64,000 nucleotides of DNA from Vreelandella boliviensis LC1 (GTDB lineage: Bacteria > Pseudomonadota > Gammaproteobacteria > Pseudomonadales > Halomonadaceae). A program made the position numbers and the translations under genes. The stretch lies in assembly GCF_000236035.1 (NCBI RefSeq), contig NZ_JH393257.1, positions 1,092,240 to 1,156,239 of the forward strand, in the 5' to 3' direction. The notes below the pieces were generated by a model that saw only the letters and a list, made by a program, of their open reading frames with translations, was not told the DNA's origin and searched no databases. Positions 15,201 to 25,158 of the stretch are shown in pieces (position 1 is the first letter of the stretch; each line of letters opens with the position of its first letter).

Positions 15201-16304
15201 TAACGCTTCAAGCGCGGAATTAGTAGCGTCCAGCTTCAAGGTATCGGAAATGAATGAACCGCAATCAAGATCATTGGTGTAGAGCGTTTCTACCAGGGTA
15301 ATGCCACCCTGGGCCATACGCTCAAGCACTTCGGGAGTGATTTCGGTGTTACACGGGCAGATCAGCTCGCCGGTCTTGGAATCGATTTGATCTTTGGCCA
15401 GGGTTTTGCCGAACAGGTACTCCATCGGCACATCCAGACGCTCAAGGCCGGCTTTTTCAAGCAAGCGGATGTGCTTCTGGGTAATCCGACGCCCCTCTTC
15501 AACGATCACATTGCCTTCGCCATCTTTGATGTCGAAAGTGGCCGTTTCGCCGCGCAAACGCGACGGCACCAGCTCCACATAGAAACCGGATTTCTCAATG
15601 TGGAAGACGCTGGTTTCAAAGAACTCGGCCAGGATCTCTTCGGTATTCATGCCCAACGCACGCATCAGTACCGAGGCCGGCAATTTGCGGCGACGGTCAA
15701 TACGTACAAAGACGTTGTCTTTGGGGTCAAACTCGAAGTCCAACCAGGAGCCACGGTAAGGAATCACGCGAGCTGAGTAGAGCAGCTTGCCGGAAGAGTG
15801 GCTCTTTCCTTTGTCGTGATCGAAGAACACACCGGGCGAGCGGTGGAGCTGGGATACGATAACCCGCTCAGTACCGTTAATCACAAAGGTACCGTTCTCA
15901 GTCATCAGGGGGATTTCCCCCATGTAGACTTCTTGCTCTTTGATATCTTTAATTGCTTTGTTCGAGGAGTCGCGATCATAGATGATCAAGCGAACCTTGA
16001 CGCGCAGCGGGGCGGAGTAAGTCACGCCGCGCAGCTGGCACTCCTTAACATCGAACGCCGGCGTACCGAAGCGGTAGCTGACATACTCAAGCGCCGCATT
16101 GCCGGAGAAGCTCTCAATCGGGAACACGGACTTGAATGCCGCGTGCAGACCGACCTCGTGACGCTCGTCGGGCGAACGATCTTGCTGGAGGAAGTCGTAA
16201 TAGGAATCAAGCTGGATCGCCAGCAAGTAAGGCACATCCATCACTTGGGGCAGTTTGCCGAAATCCTTGCGGATGCGTTTTTTCTCAGTATATGAGTAAG
16301 CCAT
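12228..16304 (-). CDS. rpoB: RNA polymerase beta subunit
   Basis: This 1358-residue subunit starts [17 protein letters not shown]. The rifampicin pocket ([20 protein letters not shown], then [10 protein letters not shown]) is near residues 512-540 and carries the sensitive-type residues (D of FMDQNN, H of THKRR). The [21 protein letters not shown] and [15 protein letters not shown] motifs are intact. It follows rplL after a 300-base spacer that contains an attenuator-like hairpin. Confidence 0.98.
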   Translation of the reverse strand: MAYSYTEKKRIRKDFGKLPQVMDVPYLLAIQLDSYYDFLQQDRSPDERHEVGLHAAFKSVFPIESFSGNAALEYVSYRFGTPAFDVKECQLRGVTYSAPLRVKVRLIIYDRDSSNKAIKDIKEQEVYMGEIPLMTENGTFVINGTERVIVSQLHRSPGVFFDHDKGKSHSSGKLLYSARVIPYRGSWLDFEFDPKDNVFVRIDRRRKLPASVLMRALGMNTEEILAEFFETSVFHIEKSGFYVELVPSRLRGETATFDIKDGEGNVIVEEGRRITQKHIRLLEKAGLERLDVPMEYLFGKTLAKDQIDSKTGELICPCNTEITPEVLERMAQGGITLVETLYTNDLDCGSFISDTLKLDATNSALEALVEIYRMMRPGEPPTKESAETLFNNLFFSEDRYDLSGVGRMKFNRRLRRDTDTGSGVLDRKDILDVLRELINIRNGFGDVDDIDHLGNRRIRCVGEMAENQFRVGLVRVERAVKERLSMAESEGLMPQDLINAKPVAAAVKEFFGSSQLSQFMDQNNPLSEVTHKRRVSALGPGGLTRERAGFEVRDVHATHYGRLCPIETPEGPNIGLINSLATYSHTNSYGFLETPYRKVVDRQLTDDIVHLSAIEEGDFVIAQASAAVDESNKLSDDLVQVRHRGETTFMRPEQVTLMDVSPRQVVSVAAALIPFLEHDDANRALMGSNMQRQAVPTLRADKPLVGTGMERFVARDSGVCAVANRGGVIDSVDARRVVVRVNEDEIIGGEAGVDIYNLTKYTRSNQNTCMNQRPIVRPGDNVARGDILADGPSVDMGDLALGQNMRIAFMPWNGYNFEDSILLSERVVQEDRFTTIHIQELTCVSRDTKLGSEEITADIPNVGESALSKLDEAGVVYIGAEVGPGDILVGKVTPKGETQLTPEEKLLRAIFGEKASDVKDTSLRAPTGMIGTVIDVQVFTRDGVEKDSRALSIERTQLDEVRKDLQETYRIAEDATFERLKRTLDGQAVNGGPNLKKGDVLDEAYLEELPRQQWFKLRMQDESFNELLAQADEQLEIRRKEMDERFEDKKRKLTQGDDLAPGVLKIVKVYMAVKRRIQPGDKMAGRHGNKGVISAIMPIEDMPFDEKGESVDVVLNPLGVPSRMNVGQILETHLGMAARGLGVKIEAMLRDVRGQQVAEIRDFLGQIYNTQGTRVEDLDSLTDDEIIALAKNLKGGVPMATPVFDGAKEHEIKHLLKLADIPESGQMALFDGRTGDAFDRPVTVGYMYMLKLNHLVDDKMHARSTGSYSLVTQQPLGGKAQFGGQRFGEMEVWALEAYGAAYTLQEMLTVKSDDVEGRTKMYKNIVDGDHTMQAGMPESFNVLVKEIRSLGIDIELES

Positions 16305-16422
16305 CTGTATTCCCCAGCTTGTTCACCATGGGTGACCGATGCGTGGTCATCGCTGCCCGGCGGGCTTCGTCAGACGCAGACAGCAAGCTCCTAAATCGGT
16401 AGCTCGCCGTCGAAAATCTAGT

Positions 16423-16463
16423 TCGATAACACTGTAGTCGATAACACTATATTCAATAATGCT
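16423..16463. repeat. 15-bp imperfect tandem repeat
   Basis: TCGATAACACT recurs at 16423 and 16438, with a diverged copy TCAATAATGCT at 16453. The spacing is exactly 15 bases. It lies within the rplL-rpoB spacer. Confidence 0.75.
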
Positions 16464-16529
16464 TTTACTTTTCTGTCGCTTCTGTCATTTGCCAGCAGCA
16501 TTACTGTTTGCAAACATCAGTTACAACAG

Positions 16530-16565
16530 AAAAAGGCCGGCAGCGGGATATCCCGCCGCCAGCCG
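16530..16565 (-). terminator. rplL-rpoB attenuator-like terminator
   Basis: The minus strand GGCGGCGGGATATCCCGCTGCC folds into a long GC-rich stem and is followed by TTTTT. It begins about 40 bases past the rplL stop. Because rpoBC continues downstream, it most likely reduces rather than abolishes read-through, as the E. coli attenuator at this place does. Confidence 0.75.
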
Positions 16566-16604
16566 TGGAAGCTTACGCAGCGCGTAAAGCCGTCCGCACA
16601 AGAA

Positions 16605-16973
16605 TTACTTGAGCTCGACGGTTGCGCCCGCTTCTTCCAGCTTCGCTTTAGCTGCTTCAGCGTCGTCTTTAGACAGACCTTCTTTGATGGTCGCCGGAGC
16701 GCCGTCAACAGCGCCTTTAGCTTCTTTCAAGCCAAGGCCAGTGATCTCACGAACCGCTTTGATCACGTTAACTTTCTTGTCGCCAGCAGCGGTCAGAACG
16801 ACGTCAAACTCTGTCTGTTCTTCAGCCACTTCGCCGCCAGCAGCCGGGCCAGCCACTACGGCAGCCGCTGCAGAAACGCCGAACTTCTCTTCCATCGCTT
16901 CGATCAGCTCGACAACTTCCATTACGGTCATGTCGGCTACAGCATTGATGATATCGTCTTTAGACAGTGCCAT
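16605..16973 (-). CDS. rplL: 50S ribosomal protein L7/L12
   Basis: The 122-residue acidic stalk protein starts at [15 protein letters not shown], with AGGA 8 bases upstream. An N-terminal dimerisation domain is followed by an Ala/Gly-rich hinge ([13 protein letters not shown], about 35-50) and the factor-binding C-terminal domain with [20 protein letters not shown]. Four to six copies on the L10 stalk recruit translational GTPases. It is co-transcribed with rplJ. Confidence 0.97.
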   Translation of the reverse strand: MALSKDDIINAVADMTVMEVVELIEAMEEKFGVSAAAAVVAGPAAGGEVAEEQTEFDVVLTAAGDKKVNVIKAVREITGLGLKEAKGAVDGAPATIKEGLSKDDAEAAKAKLEEAGATVELK

Positions 16974-17085
16974 TGTTTCATTCCTAACTTTGCGGGAGTC
17001 TCGGTCAGCCGAGGACTCAGGATTCATTGCTCGGTTCAGGCAGCGTAACGATGAGTTCGTTCACGCCGCCTGCAAGAAACGCTGC

Positions 17086-17592
17086 TTAAGCAGCTTCTGC
17101 TTCTTGCTTCTGGTCGCGCAGAGCGGCCAGAGTACGAACCAGCTTGCCAGCGGAGGCTTCTTTCATTACCGACATCAACTTAGCAATTGCTTCGTCGTGA
17201 GTCGGTAGGGTTGCCAGACGGTCGATGTCAGCAGCCGGAATCAGCTCACCTTCGTAGGCCAACGCTTTTACTTCGAAGTCCTTGTTCGTTTTAGCAAACT
17301 CTTTAAACAAACGAGCGGCAGCGCCCGGATGGTCAGTAGAGAAGGCCAACAACGTAGGACCCACAAAGCTATCGTTCAGGCACTCCCACTGAGTGCCCTC
17401 GAGAGCGCGGCGAGCAAGCGTATTACGTACAACACGCAGCTCTACACTATTCTCACGCGCCTGCTTGCGCAGATCGGTCATTTTACCAACCGTCACACCG
17501 CGAGAATCAGCAACTACGACGGAGAGTGCGCCCTTGGCCGCTTCACTGACCTCGGCAACAATCGCTTTCTTGCCTTCAAGTGCTAGTGGCAC
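17086..17592 (-). CDS. rplJ: 50S ribosomal protein L10
   Basis: The 168-residue protein starts at a GTG (17592) read as M before [16 protein letters not shown]. The start is set by homology to the E. coli start (MALNLQDKQAIVAEV) and by AAGGAG ending 8 bases upstream. An in-frame GTG three codons earlier is too close to that site. L10 anchors L7/L12 to 23S rRNA and, with L12, represses this operon by binding the leader RNA just upstream. Confidence 0.95.
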   Translation of the reverse strand: MPLALEGKKAIVAEVSEAAKGALSVVVADSRGVTVGKMTDLRKQARENSVELRVVRNTLARRALEGTQWECLNDSFVGPTLLAFSTDHPGAAARLFKEFAKTNKDFEVKALAYEGELIPAADIDRLATLPTHDEAIAKLMSVMKEASAGKLVRTLAALRDQKQEAEAA

Positions 17593-17610
17593 AGTGATCA
17601 CTCCTTCGTG

Positions 17611-17694
17611 CCGGAACCCAGGAAGGTTCCGGTGGTTACCATCTCTCCCCGCTTTGCCCTGAAAAAGCTGCAAAGCAGGAAGCCTTGGGGATGG
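17611..17694 (-). promoter_or_regulatory. L10 leader (autoregulatory mRNA structure)
   Basis: The minus-strand RNA folds as a long interrupted stem (CCATC with GATGG, CCCC with GGGG, GCTTTGC with GCAAAGC; 17639-17694), then a CCGGAAC/GTTCCGG hairpin (17611-17632) just before the rplJ ribosome-binding site. This matches the known L10 leader, whose kink-turn is bound by L10(L12) to repress rplJL translation. It occupies most of the informative part of the 318-base rplA-rplJ spacer. The remainder shows no gene. Confidence 0.82.
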
Positions 17695-17910
17695 TGCTCA
17701 CCAGAAAGCCGTCTAAGCTTAACCAACTGGCGGCCACACCATCTGCGCAGGCGCTTATGGGGCAATTAAGCCGCCCTTGTAAGCACATAAAGCATACTTA
17801 CTAAGCGCGGCACCTGCGGTCTTTGACGATGCCCCGACCAGTGTTAATAACCAAACGGGGGACCGCAAAGTTCTTGCTCGGTTCCTACAAAAAAACCAAC
17901 GATTACCTGC

Positions 17911-18603
17911 TTACGCGAAAGCAGAGTGATCGATTGTTAAACCCGGGCCCATGGTAGTGGACAGAGTCATTTTTTTGAAGTAAATGCCCTTAGACGCGCT
18001 CGGCTTGAGGCGCTTAAGGTCTGCAACCAGGGCTTCCAGGTTGCCGTTAATAGCTGCCACGTCAAAATCCACTTTACCCAGGGTAGTGTGGATGATGCCG
18101 TTTTTGTCGGTACGGAAACGCACCTGACCGGCTTTAGCATTTTTGACCGCTGTCGCCACATCAGGCGTTACGGTGCCAACTTTCGGGTTAGGCATCAGGC
18201 CACGTGGACCTAGAATCTGGCCCAGCTGACCGACAACGCGCATGGCGTCTGGCGAAGCGATAACGACGTCAAAATCCATCACGCCTTTTTTCACTTGCTC
18301 AGCCAAGTCGTCCATACCTACGATGTCGGCGCCGGCTTCTTTAGCGGCATCGGCATTGGCACCCTGGGTGAAGACCGCAACACGCACGTCTTTACCGGTA
18401 CCGTTAGGCATGACAGTAGCGCCACGCACAACCTGATCGGATTTACGTGGATCAACGCCCAGGTTGATGGCGACATCAACAGACTCTTTGAATTTAACCG
18501 TAGACAGCTCGGAAAGCAGCGCTACCGCTTCTTCAATAGAGTAGGCTTTAGTAGCGTCTACTTTCTCGCGAATGATTTTCGCACGCTTAGACAGTTTAGC
18601 CAT
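17911..18603 (-). CDS. rplA: 50S ribosomal protein L1
   Basis: This 230-residue protein begins [16 protein letters not shown] and has the [16 protein letters not shown] motif near residue 130. L1 forms the mobile stalk that moves the E-site tRNA. In E. coli it represses rplK-rplA by binding the rplK leader. Its ATG lies two bases past the rplK stop, so translation is probably coupled. Confidence 0.97.
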   Translation of the reverse strand: MAKLSKRAKIIREKVDATKAYSIEEAVALLSELSTVKFKESVDVAINLGVDPRKSDQVVRGATVMPNGTGKDVRVAVFTQGANADAAKEAGADIVGMDDLAEQVKKGVMDFDVVIASPDAMRVVGQLGQILGPRGLMPNPKVGTVTPDVATAVKNAKAGQVRFRTDKNGIIHTTLGKVDFDVAAINGNLEALVADLKRLKPSASKGIYFKKMTLSTTMGPGLTIDHSAFA

Positions 18604-18605
18604 GA

Positions 18606-19037
18606 TCAGAGACCCTCCACGTTTAGGCCCATGCTGCGAGCGCTGCCAGCAATGGTGCGTACAGCGGCATCGAGATTCGCAGCCGTCAAATCAGGCTCTT
18701 TGGTTTTGGCGATCTCTTCAAGCTGTTCACGCGTCACGGTACCGACTTTCTTCTTGTTCGGCTCACCAGAACCAGACTTGATGCCAGCAGCTTTTTTCAG
18801 CAGCACGGCAGCAGGCGGCGTCTTGGTGACGAACGTGAAGCTACGGTCTGAGTAGACAGTGATCACGACCGGCGTCGGCAGACCCGGCTCAATTTCTTGA
18901 GTCGCTGCGTTAAACGCCTTACAGAATTCCATAATGTTCACACCGTGTTGACCCAGTGCTGGGCCTACCGGCGGACTTGGATTGGCTTTACCTGCAGCAA
19001 CCTGCAGTTTGATGTAAGCCTGTACTTTCTTGGCCAT
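18606..19037 (-). CDS. rplK: 50S ribosomal protein L11
   Basis: This 143-residue protein begins [34 protein letters not shown], the standard L11 N-terminus with the proline-rich thiostrepton-binding face. L11 binds the GTPase-associated centre of 23S rRNA and is needed for the RelA stringent response. It follows nusG with a 108-base leader, which contains a candidate L1-binding structure. Confidence 0.97.
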   Translation of the reverse strand: MAKKVQAYIKLQVAAGKANPSPPVGPALGQHGVNIMEFCKAFNAATQEIEPGLPTPVVITVYSDRSFTFVTKTPPAAVLLKKAAGIKSGSGEPNKKKVGTVTREQLEEIAKTKEPDLTAANLDAAVRTIAGSARSMGLNVEGL

Positions 19038-19054
19038 CGTTTATACTCCAATTG

Positions 19055-19122
19055 GGTAATAGCGCCCGAAGGCTCCCCGGTACCAGCGAGACAACTATTG
19101 GGTCATCTCACGCGAATCAAAA
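19055..19122 (-). promoter_or_regulatory. Candidate L1-binding leader of rplK
   Basis: The minus-strand leader contains GCGTGAGA and TCTCGC flanking GATGACCCAATAGTTG, then GGTACCGGGGAGCC, so a short stem with purine-rich loops can form ahead of rplK. In E. coli L1 represses rplKA through a leader mimic of its rRNA site. The assignment rests on position and rough motif resemblance only. Confidence 0.4.
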
Positions 19123-19123
19123 C

Positions 19124-19163
19124 TTACTCTTTCTCAACCTGCGGCTTATTCTTTCTCAACCTG
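19124..19163 (-). repeat. 22-bp-period duplication across the nusG stop codon
   Basis: On the coding strand CAGGTTGAGAAAGAATAA (19163-19146) recurs as CAGGTTGAGAAAGAGTAA (19141-19124), 22 bases apart with one mismatch. The first copy encodes the last residues and the stop of NusG. Confidence 0.88.
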
Positions 19164-19679
19164 AGAAAACTCTAACTCAACAGGTGTAGAACGCCCGAAG
19201 ATCAGCACACTGACATGCAGGCGACTCTTTTCATAATTGACTTCTTCAACAACACCGTTGAAATCGGCAAATGGCCCGTCAACAACACGCACCGACTGGC
19301 CCGGCTCAAACATTGTTTTGGGCCGCGGCTTATCAGTACCGTCTTTAACGCGCGCCAAAATAGCATCGGCTTCACGCGAAGTAATCGCAGCCGGCTTCTC
19401 TTTGGTTCCGCCAATAAAGCCCATAACACGCGGTGTCTCATTGACGAGGTGCCATGTTTCGTCGGCCATTTCCATCTCGACCAACACGTAGCCGGGATAA
19501 AATTTGCGCTCACTCTTGCGTCGCTTGCCGTCACGCATTTCGACGACCTCTTCGGTCGGCACCAGGATTTCGCCGAAGCGATCTTCCATACCATACATCT
19601 TCACACGCTCAACCAGTGAGCGCATGACATGCTTTTCAAAGCCAGAATAAGCGTGAACGACGTACCAACGTTTGGACAT
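19146..19679 (-). CDS. nusG: Transcription termination/antitermination factor NusG
   Basis: The 177-residue protein starts at [18 protein letters not shown]; upstream in-frame codons belong to the secE region. An N-terminal NGN domain (RNA polymerase clamp binding, about 1-115) is followed by a KOW domain ([22 protein letters not shown], about 125-177) that contacts Rho or S10. It follows secE with only 8 bases between, as in most bacteria. Confidence 0.97.
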   Translation of the reverse strand: MSKRWYVVHAYSGFEKHVMRSLVERVKMYGMEDRFGEILVPTEEVVEMRDGKRRKSERKFYPGYVLVEMEMADETWHLVNETPRVMGFIGGTKEKPAAITSREADAILARVKDGTDKPRPKTMFEPGQSVRVVDGPFADFNGVVEEVNYEKSRLHVSVLIFGRSTPVELEFSQVEKE

Positions 19680-19687
19680 GAAAGCTC

Positions 19688-20071
19688 CTAACCAATGACG
19701 CCGGACATCGCCCAGCCAAGAAGAGTGTCGATCAACCACAGCATTAGCCCCACCACCAAAACTGCCACTAGCACTATGGCCGTGGTCTGAATGGTTTCGG
19801 GTCGGGTCGGCCATACAACGCGCTGAATCTCTTTCTTGGCGCTTCTGGCAAGCTCTACTAAATCACGACCCTTAGTAGTGGTTAGCGCGACCAAACCCGC
19901 AATCACACACAACACCACTACGCCAAGCACGCGGTAGAGCAGGCCAATATCGGCGAAATAGGTATTACCAACAACAGCAACGACAAGCAGCGCTACGACC
20001 GCCGCCCACTTGAGCCCGTCATGGCGCGTCTGTTGCACCTCGGCGCCATGTTTTACAGAACCAGGCTTCAT
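19688..20071 (-). CDS. secE: Preprotein translocase subunit SecE
   Basis: The 127-residue protein starts at [14 protein letters not shown], with GAGGAG 10 bases upstream; earlier codons lie in the tRNA-Trp gene. It has three hydrophobic segments (about 19-37, 42-62 and 95-117) and the conserved cytoplasmic [21 protein letters not shown] before the last one. It is therefore the longer, three-helix SecE of the E. coli type. SecE clamps SecY in the inner-membrane translocon. Confidence 0.96.
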   Translation of the reverse strand: MKPGSVKHGAEVQQTRHDGLKWAAVVALLVVAVVGNTYFADIGLLYRVLGVVVLCVIAGLVALTTTKGRDLVELARSAKKEIQRVVWPTRPETIQTTAIVLVAVLVVGLMLWLIDTLLGWAMSGVIG

Positions 20072-20144
20072 AAAAACGAGACTCCTCAGGGTGCGGCGAA
20101 CGATAAAAGAATTTTGGAAAAAGACATACCAACCTGGGGAAGGT

Positions 20145-20220
<76 letters not shown>

Positions 20221-20303
20221 GTATCGTCGTACTGATTTTCAACTTCTAGCTTTCTAACTCTATCGATAAGCGCTTTTCAAGCGCCTATACAACAGCGGGC
20301 GCC

Positions 20304-20332
20304 ATGGTAGCGGAGAAACCCACACCTGACAA
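20304..20332 (-). promoter_or_regulatory. Promoter for tRNA-Trp-secE-nusG
   Basis: Minus strand: TTGTCA (20327-20332), 17 bases, TACCAT (20304-20309). It lies downstream of the tRNA-Thr terminator and upstream of tRNA-Trp, so it fits a separate start for the secE unit. Confidence 0.6.
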
Positions 20333-20380
20333 CCCCTCCTTTACGCCTAGGCATCTAATGAACCACCCAAACGCAGAGAC

Positions 20381-20402
20381 AAAAAAAGCGAGCTTCGCTC
20401 GC
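20381..20402 (-). terminator. Terminator after tRNA-Thr
   Basis: Minus strand: GCGAGC, GAA loop, GCTCGC, then seven T. It ends the tRNA-Tyr-Gly-Thr transcript 14 bases after the tRNA-Thr gene, at the place where relatives continue into tuf. Confidence 0.9.
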
Positions 20403-20415
20403 CTTATTCGCAATA

Positions 20416-20490
20416 TGGAGCTCATGGACGGAATTGAACCGTCGACCTCACCCTTACCAAGGGTGTGCTCTACCCCTGAGCTACATGAGC
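20416..20490 (-). tRNA. tRNA-Thr (GGT anticodon)
   Basis: The 75-base gene has acceptor GCTCATG/CATGAGC, anticodon arm CACCC-TTGGTAA-GGGTG with anticodon GGT, T arm GGTTCAATTCC, and an encoded CCA. It is the third tRNA of the Tyr-Gly-Thr cluster. Confidence 0.96.
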
Positions 20491-20503
20491 TAGACACATC
20501 AAC

Positions 20504-20577
<74 letters not shown>

Positions 20578-20740
20578 GACACCTTGCCTTCAGAAACCCG
20601 GCCCGCAGAACATACTTAGAACAACGATATGCTACGCGCTGCTTTATAGCTTTAATCCTTGAGCTAGCTATAAATCGTAGACAATGCCCGCTACCGGCTT
20701 TCTATTCAGCAGCACCGATATATTCGTTGCCGCTTAATTC

Positions 20741-20824
<84 letters not shown>

Positions 20825-20837
20825 AACGTGGCGGCAC

Positions 20838-20865
20838 ATTATGCCAGCCTTCAAAATTGTGTCAA
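20838..20865 (-). promoter_or_regulatory. tRNA-Tyr-Gly-Thr operon promoter
   Basis: Minus strand: TTGACA (20860-20865), 16 bases, CATAAT (20838-20843), followed by a GC-rich discriminator (GTGCCGCC), the pattern of stringently controlled stable-RNA promoters. The tRNA-Tyr gene begins 13 bases after the -10 box. Confidence 0.85.
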
Positions 20866-20974
20866 GCCTGAAATCGTGTTAGCTATGAAAAGCTTAGCTT
20901 ATCATCACTTTCAATATCAGTACTTTCAACACTACGAGACGCTTATGTCTCGCCTTCGAACGCGCTGCATTCTG

Positions 20975-21814
20975 TCAAAGCAGCATAGAGAATGCAAGAC
21001 CCGCGCGAATCTTTTCTAGCGCTACAGGCTCGGGCACCCGCGGCGCGCCCGACATTTTGCCCGCACGTTCGGCGAAGGTCATCGGAAAGCATGCCTCTAA
21101 ACCGCCATAGACCATATCTGGCCATACCGCGTGGGGCACCTGCACCCCTCTTGAGACAACTCGAGCATCCCCGCCTGTTAATAGCATCGGCAGCGCCACA
21201 CCCTCTTGGTCACATACTTCACTATAGATGCGATTAATAGCGCTAACGGCGGCCATGTAGATACCGTGATTGACCGCGTCAACGGTGCGCCGACCAGGCT
21301 CTAACAGCTCATCGGCCTCACTTTCAGGATCGATGGCCACATTGCGGGTCCCAAGCTTCAAACTCTCTTTCATCAGGCGAAGACCAGGGATAATAAAGCC
21401 ACCAAGGTGCTGGCCGCCTGGCAGCACAAAATCGATAGTGATCGCGCTGCCGCAGTCCACCGCACAGCAACCACCCGCTAACTGATAGCCCGCCAGCGCC
21501 CCCATCCAACGATCAACGCCTAAACGCCCCGGCTCTTCGTAGCCGTTAACCACCCCTAGCGCCTCTTGGGTAGAGTGCGCTACGTGCACATTCCGCACCC
21601 TTCGACGCAACAAAGCGACCGTTTCCTCGAGCACGGCGGCCCTGGCGACGCTTGATATACGCACCGCCTCGACCACATCAAGATCGGGAATATCGGCCCC
21701 CGGGCGCCACTCTTCCCGGGTCCAAACCGCTCCACGGGAACGTATCTCGCTACTCTCGGCATCCTTGAGCCGCCATTTAGACAGCGTGTTGCCGATATCA
21801 AGATCCAGAATCAT
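20975..21814 (-). CDS. coaX: Type III pantothenate kinase
   Basis: The 279-residue protein performs the first step of coenzyme A synthesis: pantothenate to 4'-phosphopantothenate. It has the ASKHA-fold phosphate motif DIGNT at residues 6-10, the pantothenate-site GVDRW near 118, and VDCGSAITIDFV near 138. Type III enzymes need a monovalent cation and are not inhibited by CoA. The start overlaps the birA stop by four bases. The birA-coaX pair just before the tRNA/secE block is common in gammaproteobacteria. Confidence 0.93.
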   Translation of the reverse strand: MILDLDIGNTLSKWRLKDAESSEIRSRGAVWTREEWRPGADIPDLDVVEAVRISSVARAAVLEETVALLRRRVRNVHVAHSTQEALGVVNGYEEPGRLGVDRWMGALAGYQLAGGCCAVDCGSAITIDFVLPGGQHLGGFIIPGLRLMKESLKLGTRNVAIDPESEADELLEPGRRTVDAVNHGIYMAAVSAINRIYSEVCDQEGVALPMLLTGGDARVVSRGVQVPHAVWPDMVYGGLEACFPMTFAERAGKMSGAPRVPEPVALEKIRAGLAFSMLL

Positions 21815-22806
21815 AAACGCCTGCGTATACTAATCTCACCGCCAGCTAGGCGTCGCGAGTGACCATTTTCGGTAACCCATAGGTTACCACTCTCATCCAC
21901 TTGCCCCGCGACGGCATCGCTGGCCTGCTGCCCCTGAATCACCCTAATAGGCAGCCCTGCATAGGCATGACGCTGGTTCCAGGCATCCCGCCAAGCGCCA
22001 AAGCCGTCCTGTTCAAAGCTAGCCAGCATGGCCAATAGGCCTGCCACCACCTCTGATGCCAACTGATTGCGGGAGATATCCGGCAGCCGCTCGAAAAGTG
22101 CTGCCACGGGCTGGTCGATTGCGGCTCGCTGGGCGGGAGGCAGCCAAAGATTCATGCCTATGCCGATGACCACTTCGCAGGGGCCTGCCGCATCGCCCGT
22201 CAATTCGATAAGAATACCGGCCAGCTTGCCTAACTCATCGCCCGGATCATTACCCTGCTCGGAGAGCAGGATGTCGTTAGGCCACTTAAGCTTCGGCGCC
22301 ACGCCATGTTGCTCGAGCACTTGGGCAACGACGACACCCACCGCCAAGCTCAAGCCTTCCAGCACTGCGATACCCGACTCAAAGCGCCAGCCCAGCGAGA
22401 GCATAAGACTTTGCCCCCAGGGCGTCGACCAGACACGACCGCGTCGTCCACGCCCCGCCGTCTGCAGTTCAACCAAACAGACCTCACCATGCCCGGCTCC
22501 CTGCTCAAAGCGTTGACGCAGGTACTCGTTGCTGGAGGGTAACTGATCTTCAACAAACAGGCGCGCGAGATGGTGGCGCGCCTGAGCAGGCAGTTGCTCA
22601 ACGATTCTGGCACCCTCCAAGGGTTCCAGGCGCTGCGACAACTGGTAGCCACGGCCTTTCACAGCCACTATCTCCACGCCGAGCGCTTCCAGTTTTTTTA
22701 ACTGCTTCCACACCGCCGCACGAGAAATACCCAGCGTTTCACCTAGCTGCTCGCCAGAATGAACCTCGCCATCGCTTAACAAACGCATCAGGTTGCCGAT
22801 GGTCAT
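21811..22806 (-). CDS. birA: Biotin-protein ligase / biotin operon repressor
   Basis: The 331-residue bifunctional protein has an N-terminal winged helix (about 1-65; GISRAAVWKQLKKLEALG is the recognition segment), the catalytic lipoyl/biotin ligase domain with GRGRRGR near residue 120 and KWPNDI near 175, and a C-terminal SH3-like domain. It makes biotinyl-AMP, transfers biotin to carboxylase carriers, and can repress biotin synthesis. No biotin operator was identified here. Confidence 0.93.
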   Translation of the reverse strand: MTIGNLMRLLSDGEVHSGEQLGETLGISRAAVWKQLKKLEALGVEIVAVKGRGYQLSQRLEPLEGARIVEQLPAQARHHLARLFVEDQLPSSNEYLRQRFEQGAGHGEVCLVELQTAGRGRRGRVWSTPWGQSLMLSLGWRFESGIAVLEGLSLAVGVVVAQVLEQHGVAPKLKWPNDILLSEQGNDPGDELGKLAGILIELTGDAAGPCEVVIGIGMNLWLPPAQRAAIDQPVAALFERLPDISRNQLASEVVAGLLAMLASFEQDGFGAWRDAWNQRHAYAGLPIRVIQGQQASDAVAGQVDESGNLWVTENGHSRRLAGGEISIRRRL

Positions 22807-23036
22807 GCTCCTGCCCCAATGGGAAAAGCGCTAGTCTAGCGGATGGAGGATCATGGCGAAAACATTCCTAGACCAAGGTTGATATGAGAGGCAGTAATAT
22901 CAGCGAAGCCTTTGACATGGTAGAATGGTTATTGGACGCAAGCCCTGAGCCAAGATGGTCGGCAAATTGCCAGCCCTTGCGACCCGCATTTTCCGACCCG
23001 TGGACAAACGGGTGTTCACAAGAGTTCTCTCTCAGC

Positions 23037-24887
23037 ATGCAAAACCAGCAAAACTCCAGCGCGGTTAATAACCTGCGCAACGTCGCGATCATAGCCCACG
23101 TTGACCATGGTAAAACCACACTGGTCGACAAACTCCTGAGCCAGTCCGGCACCCTTGACCGTAAAGCAGAAGGTCAAGAGCGCATCATGGACTCTAGCGA
23201 TCAGGAAAAAGAGCGTGGCATTACCATTTTGGCCAAGAACACGGCCATTCAGTGGCAAGACAGCCAAGGTAACGACTACCACATCAACATCGTGGATACG
23301 CCTGGGCACGCCGATTTCGGCGGTGAGGTTGAGCGCGTCATGTCAATGGTCGATTCGGTACTACTGCTAGTAGACGCCGTTGATGGCCCGATGCCGCAAA
23401 CCCGCTTTGTGACCCAGAAAGCATTCGCCCAAGGCTTGAAACCGATCGTGGTGGTCAACAAAATTGACCGCCCCGGCGCACGCCCTGACTGGGTTATCGA
23501 CCAGATTTTTGATCTGTTCGACAACCTGGGCGCGTCTGATGAACAGCTCGATTTCCCGATCATCTATTGCTCTGCCCTAAACGGCATTGCCGGTATGGAT
23601 CCTGAAGAGCTGGCGGACAACATGGATCCCATGTTCCAAGCCATCGTCGATATTGTTGATCCGCCGCAAGTAGAGCTCAATGGCCCCTTCCAGATGCAGA
23701 TCTCCGCACTGGATTACAACAGCTACGTAGGTGTTATCGGCCTGGGTCGCATCAAGCGTGGCGCGGTGAAACCGAACCAGCAGGTGTCGATCATCGGCGT
23801 TGACGGCAATGTGCGTAAGGGCAAAATCGGCCAGGTTATGACCCATATGGGTCTTGAGCGCGTGCAAACTAACGAAGCCACTGCGGGCGATATCGTCTGC
23901 GTCACCGGCATCGACGATCTGTCGATTTCGGATACGCTATGCGATCCAGCCAAGGTCGAGGCGTTGCCGCCTCTCTCCGTTGACGAACCGACCGTTTCAA
24001 TGACCTTCCAGGTCAACGATTCACCGTTCGCCGGTAAAGATGGCAAGTTTGTGACCAGCCGTAATATCAAGGATCGCCTTGATCAAGAGCTGATTCACAA
24101 CGTAGCGCTGCGCGTTGAACAGGGCGAAACCCCTGAGAAGTTCAAGGTTTCCGGCCGTGGCGAGCTGCACCTCTCGGTGTTGATCGAAACCATGCGTCGT
24201 GAAGGCTTTGAGCTGGCCGTAGGTCGTCCGGAAGTTATCATCAAAGAGATCGACGGTGAGAAGCAGGAGCCTTACGAAGAAGTCATCATCGACTGTGAAG
24301 AGCAGCACCAAGGCTCGATCATGGAAGAACTGGGCTACCGTAAAGGTGAAATGACCAATATGCTGCCGGACGGTAAAGGACGGGTTCGCCTGGACTTCAT
24401 CATTCCCGCCCGTGGCTTGATTGGTTTCCGTGGTCAGTTTTTGACCCTAACTTCGGGCACCGGCATCCTGACCAGCCGCTTCGATCACTACGGCCCGCTG
24501 AAGCCCGACGCCTCTATCGAGCGCCGTAACGGCGTATTGGTCTCGATGGTTGACGGTAAAGCGCTTGCTTACGCGCTGTATGCGTTGCAAGAGCGCGGCA
24601 AGCTGATTATCGATCACGCCACGGAAGTCTACGAAGGCATGCTGATCGGTATCAACAACCGCGCTAACGACATGGTGGTTAACCCCACCAAAGGCAAGAA
24701 GCTCGACAACATGCGCTCCACCGGTAACGATGAGAACATCGTGCTAACACCGCCGGTTAAGTTCTCCCTGGAGCAGGCCATCGAGTTCCTCGATTCCGAC
24801 GAACTCGTCGAAGTCACGCCAGCGCATATCCGTCTGCGTAAAAAGCTGCTGAAAGAGACTGAGCGTAAGCGTTACAGCAAGAAGTAA
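23037..24887 (+). CDS. typA: Ribosome-associated GTPase TypA/BipA
   Basis: The 616-residue translational GTPase is assigned from [16 protein letters not shown], which places the P-loop AHVDHGKT near residue 20, as in other BipA proteins; an open frame extends upstream without support. Motifs [14 protein letters not shown] and [13 protein letters not shown] are intact, and the C-terminal domain specific to BipA ([18 protein letters not shown]) is present. BipA assists 50S assembly under cold and stress. A terminator follows directly. Confidence 0.95.
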   Translation: MQNQQNSSAVNNLRNVAIIAHVDHGKTTLVDKLLSQSGTLDRKAEGQERIMDSSDQEKERGITILAKNTAIQWQDSQGNDYHINIVDTPGHADFGGEVERVMSMVDSVLLLVDAVDGPMPQTRFVTQKAFAQGLKPIVVVNKIDRPGARPDWVIDQIFDLFDNLGASDEQLDFPIIYCSALNGIAGMDPEELADNMDPMFQAIVDIVDPPQVELNGPFQMQISALDYNSYVGVIGLGRIKRGAVKPNQQVSIIGVDGNVRKGKIGQVMTHMGLERVQTNEATAGDIVCVTGIDDLSISDTLCDPAKVEALPPLSVDEPTVSMTFQVNDSPFAGKDGKFVTSRNIKDRLDQELIHNVALRVEQGETPEKFKVSGRGELHLSVLIETMRREGFELAVGRPEVIIKEIDGEKQEPYEEVIIDCEEQHQGSIMEELGYRKGEMTNMLPDGKGRVRLDFIIPARGLIGFRGQFLTLTSGTGILTSRFDHYGPLKPDASIERRNGVLVSMVDGKALAYALYALQERGKLIIDHATEVYEGMLIGINNRANDMVVNPTKGKKLDNMRSTGNDENIVLTPPVKFSLEQAIEFLDSDELVEVTPAHIRLRKKLLKETERKRYSKK

Positions 24888-24910
24888 CCCGCTCCAAGCA
24901 GTGAGTACCC

Positions 24911-24937
24911 AAAAACCCGCGAAAGCGGGTTTTTTTA
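24911..24937 (+). terminator. Terminator after typA
   Basis: AAAAACCCGC, GAAA loop, GCGGGTTTTTTT, beginning 23 bases past the typA stop. The flanking A and T tracts make it usable from both sides. Confidence 0.92.
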
Positions 24938-25158
24938 TGCCCTCTCCTTTTTGCGCTAACATCCGCTCCCAGCGTTAACCCCTTTGCCAAGATAGCTCCC
25001 TAAACGCAGCCTAAACGCTAATACGCTGGAAAGGCGCCGCGTTCTAACGCACAGTAATGCTAAATTCAGCGCGTCCAAGGCATGCTGACATCGCTATATT
25101 CATACAGGTGTTTGGATCTCACCCCCATCCTGACACACAAATACGGACACTCTTACCC

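Larger units (their letters stand above)
16305..16604 (-). other. rplL-rpoB spacer, no gene
   Basis: This 300-base spacer has no credible coding region. It contains a hairpin with T tract just after rplL (16530-16565), three units of a 15-bp repeat (16423-16463), and the rpoB ribosome-binding region. In E. coli the same spacer holds an attenuator and an RNase III site; an equivalent role is likely but inferred. Confidence 0.6.

Noticed and set aside
22884..23036. N-terminal extension of TypA by 51 codons
   Set aside because: The extension has no similarity to BipA N-termini, and the internal ATG places the P-loop at the expected position.
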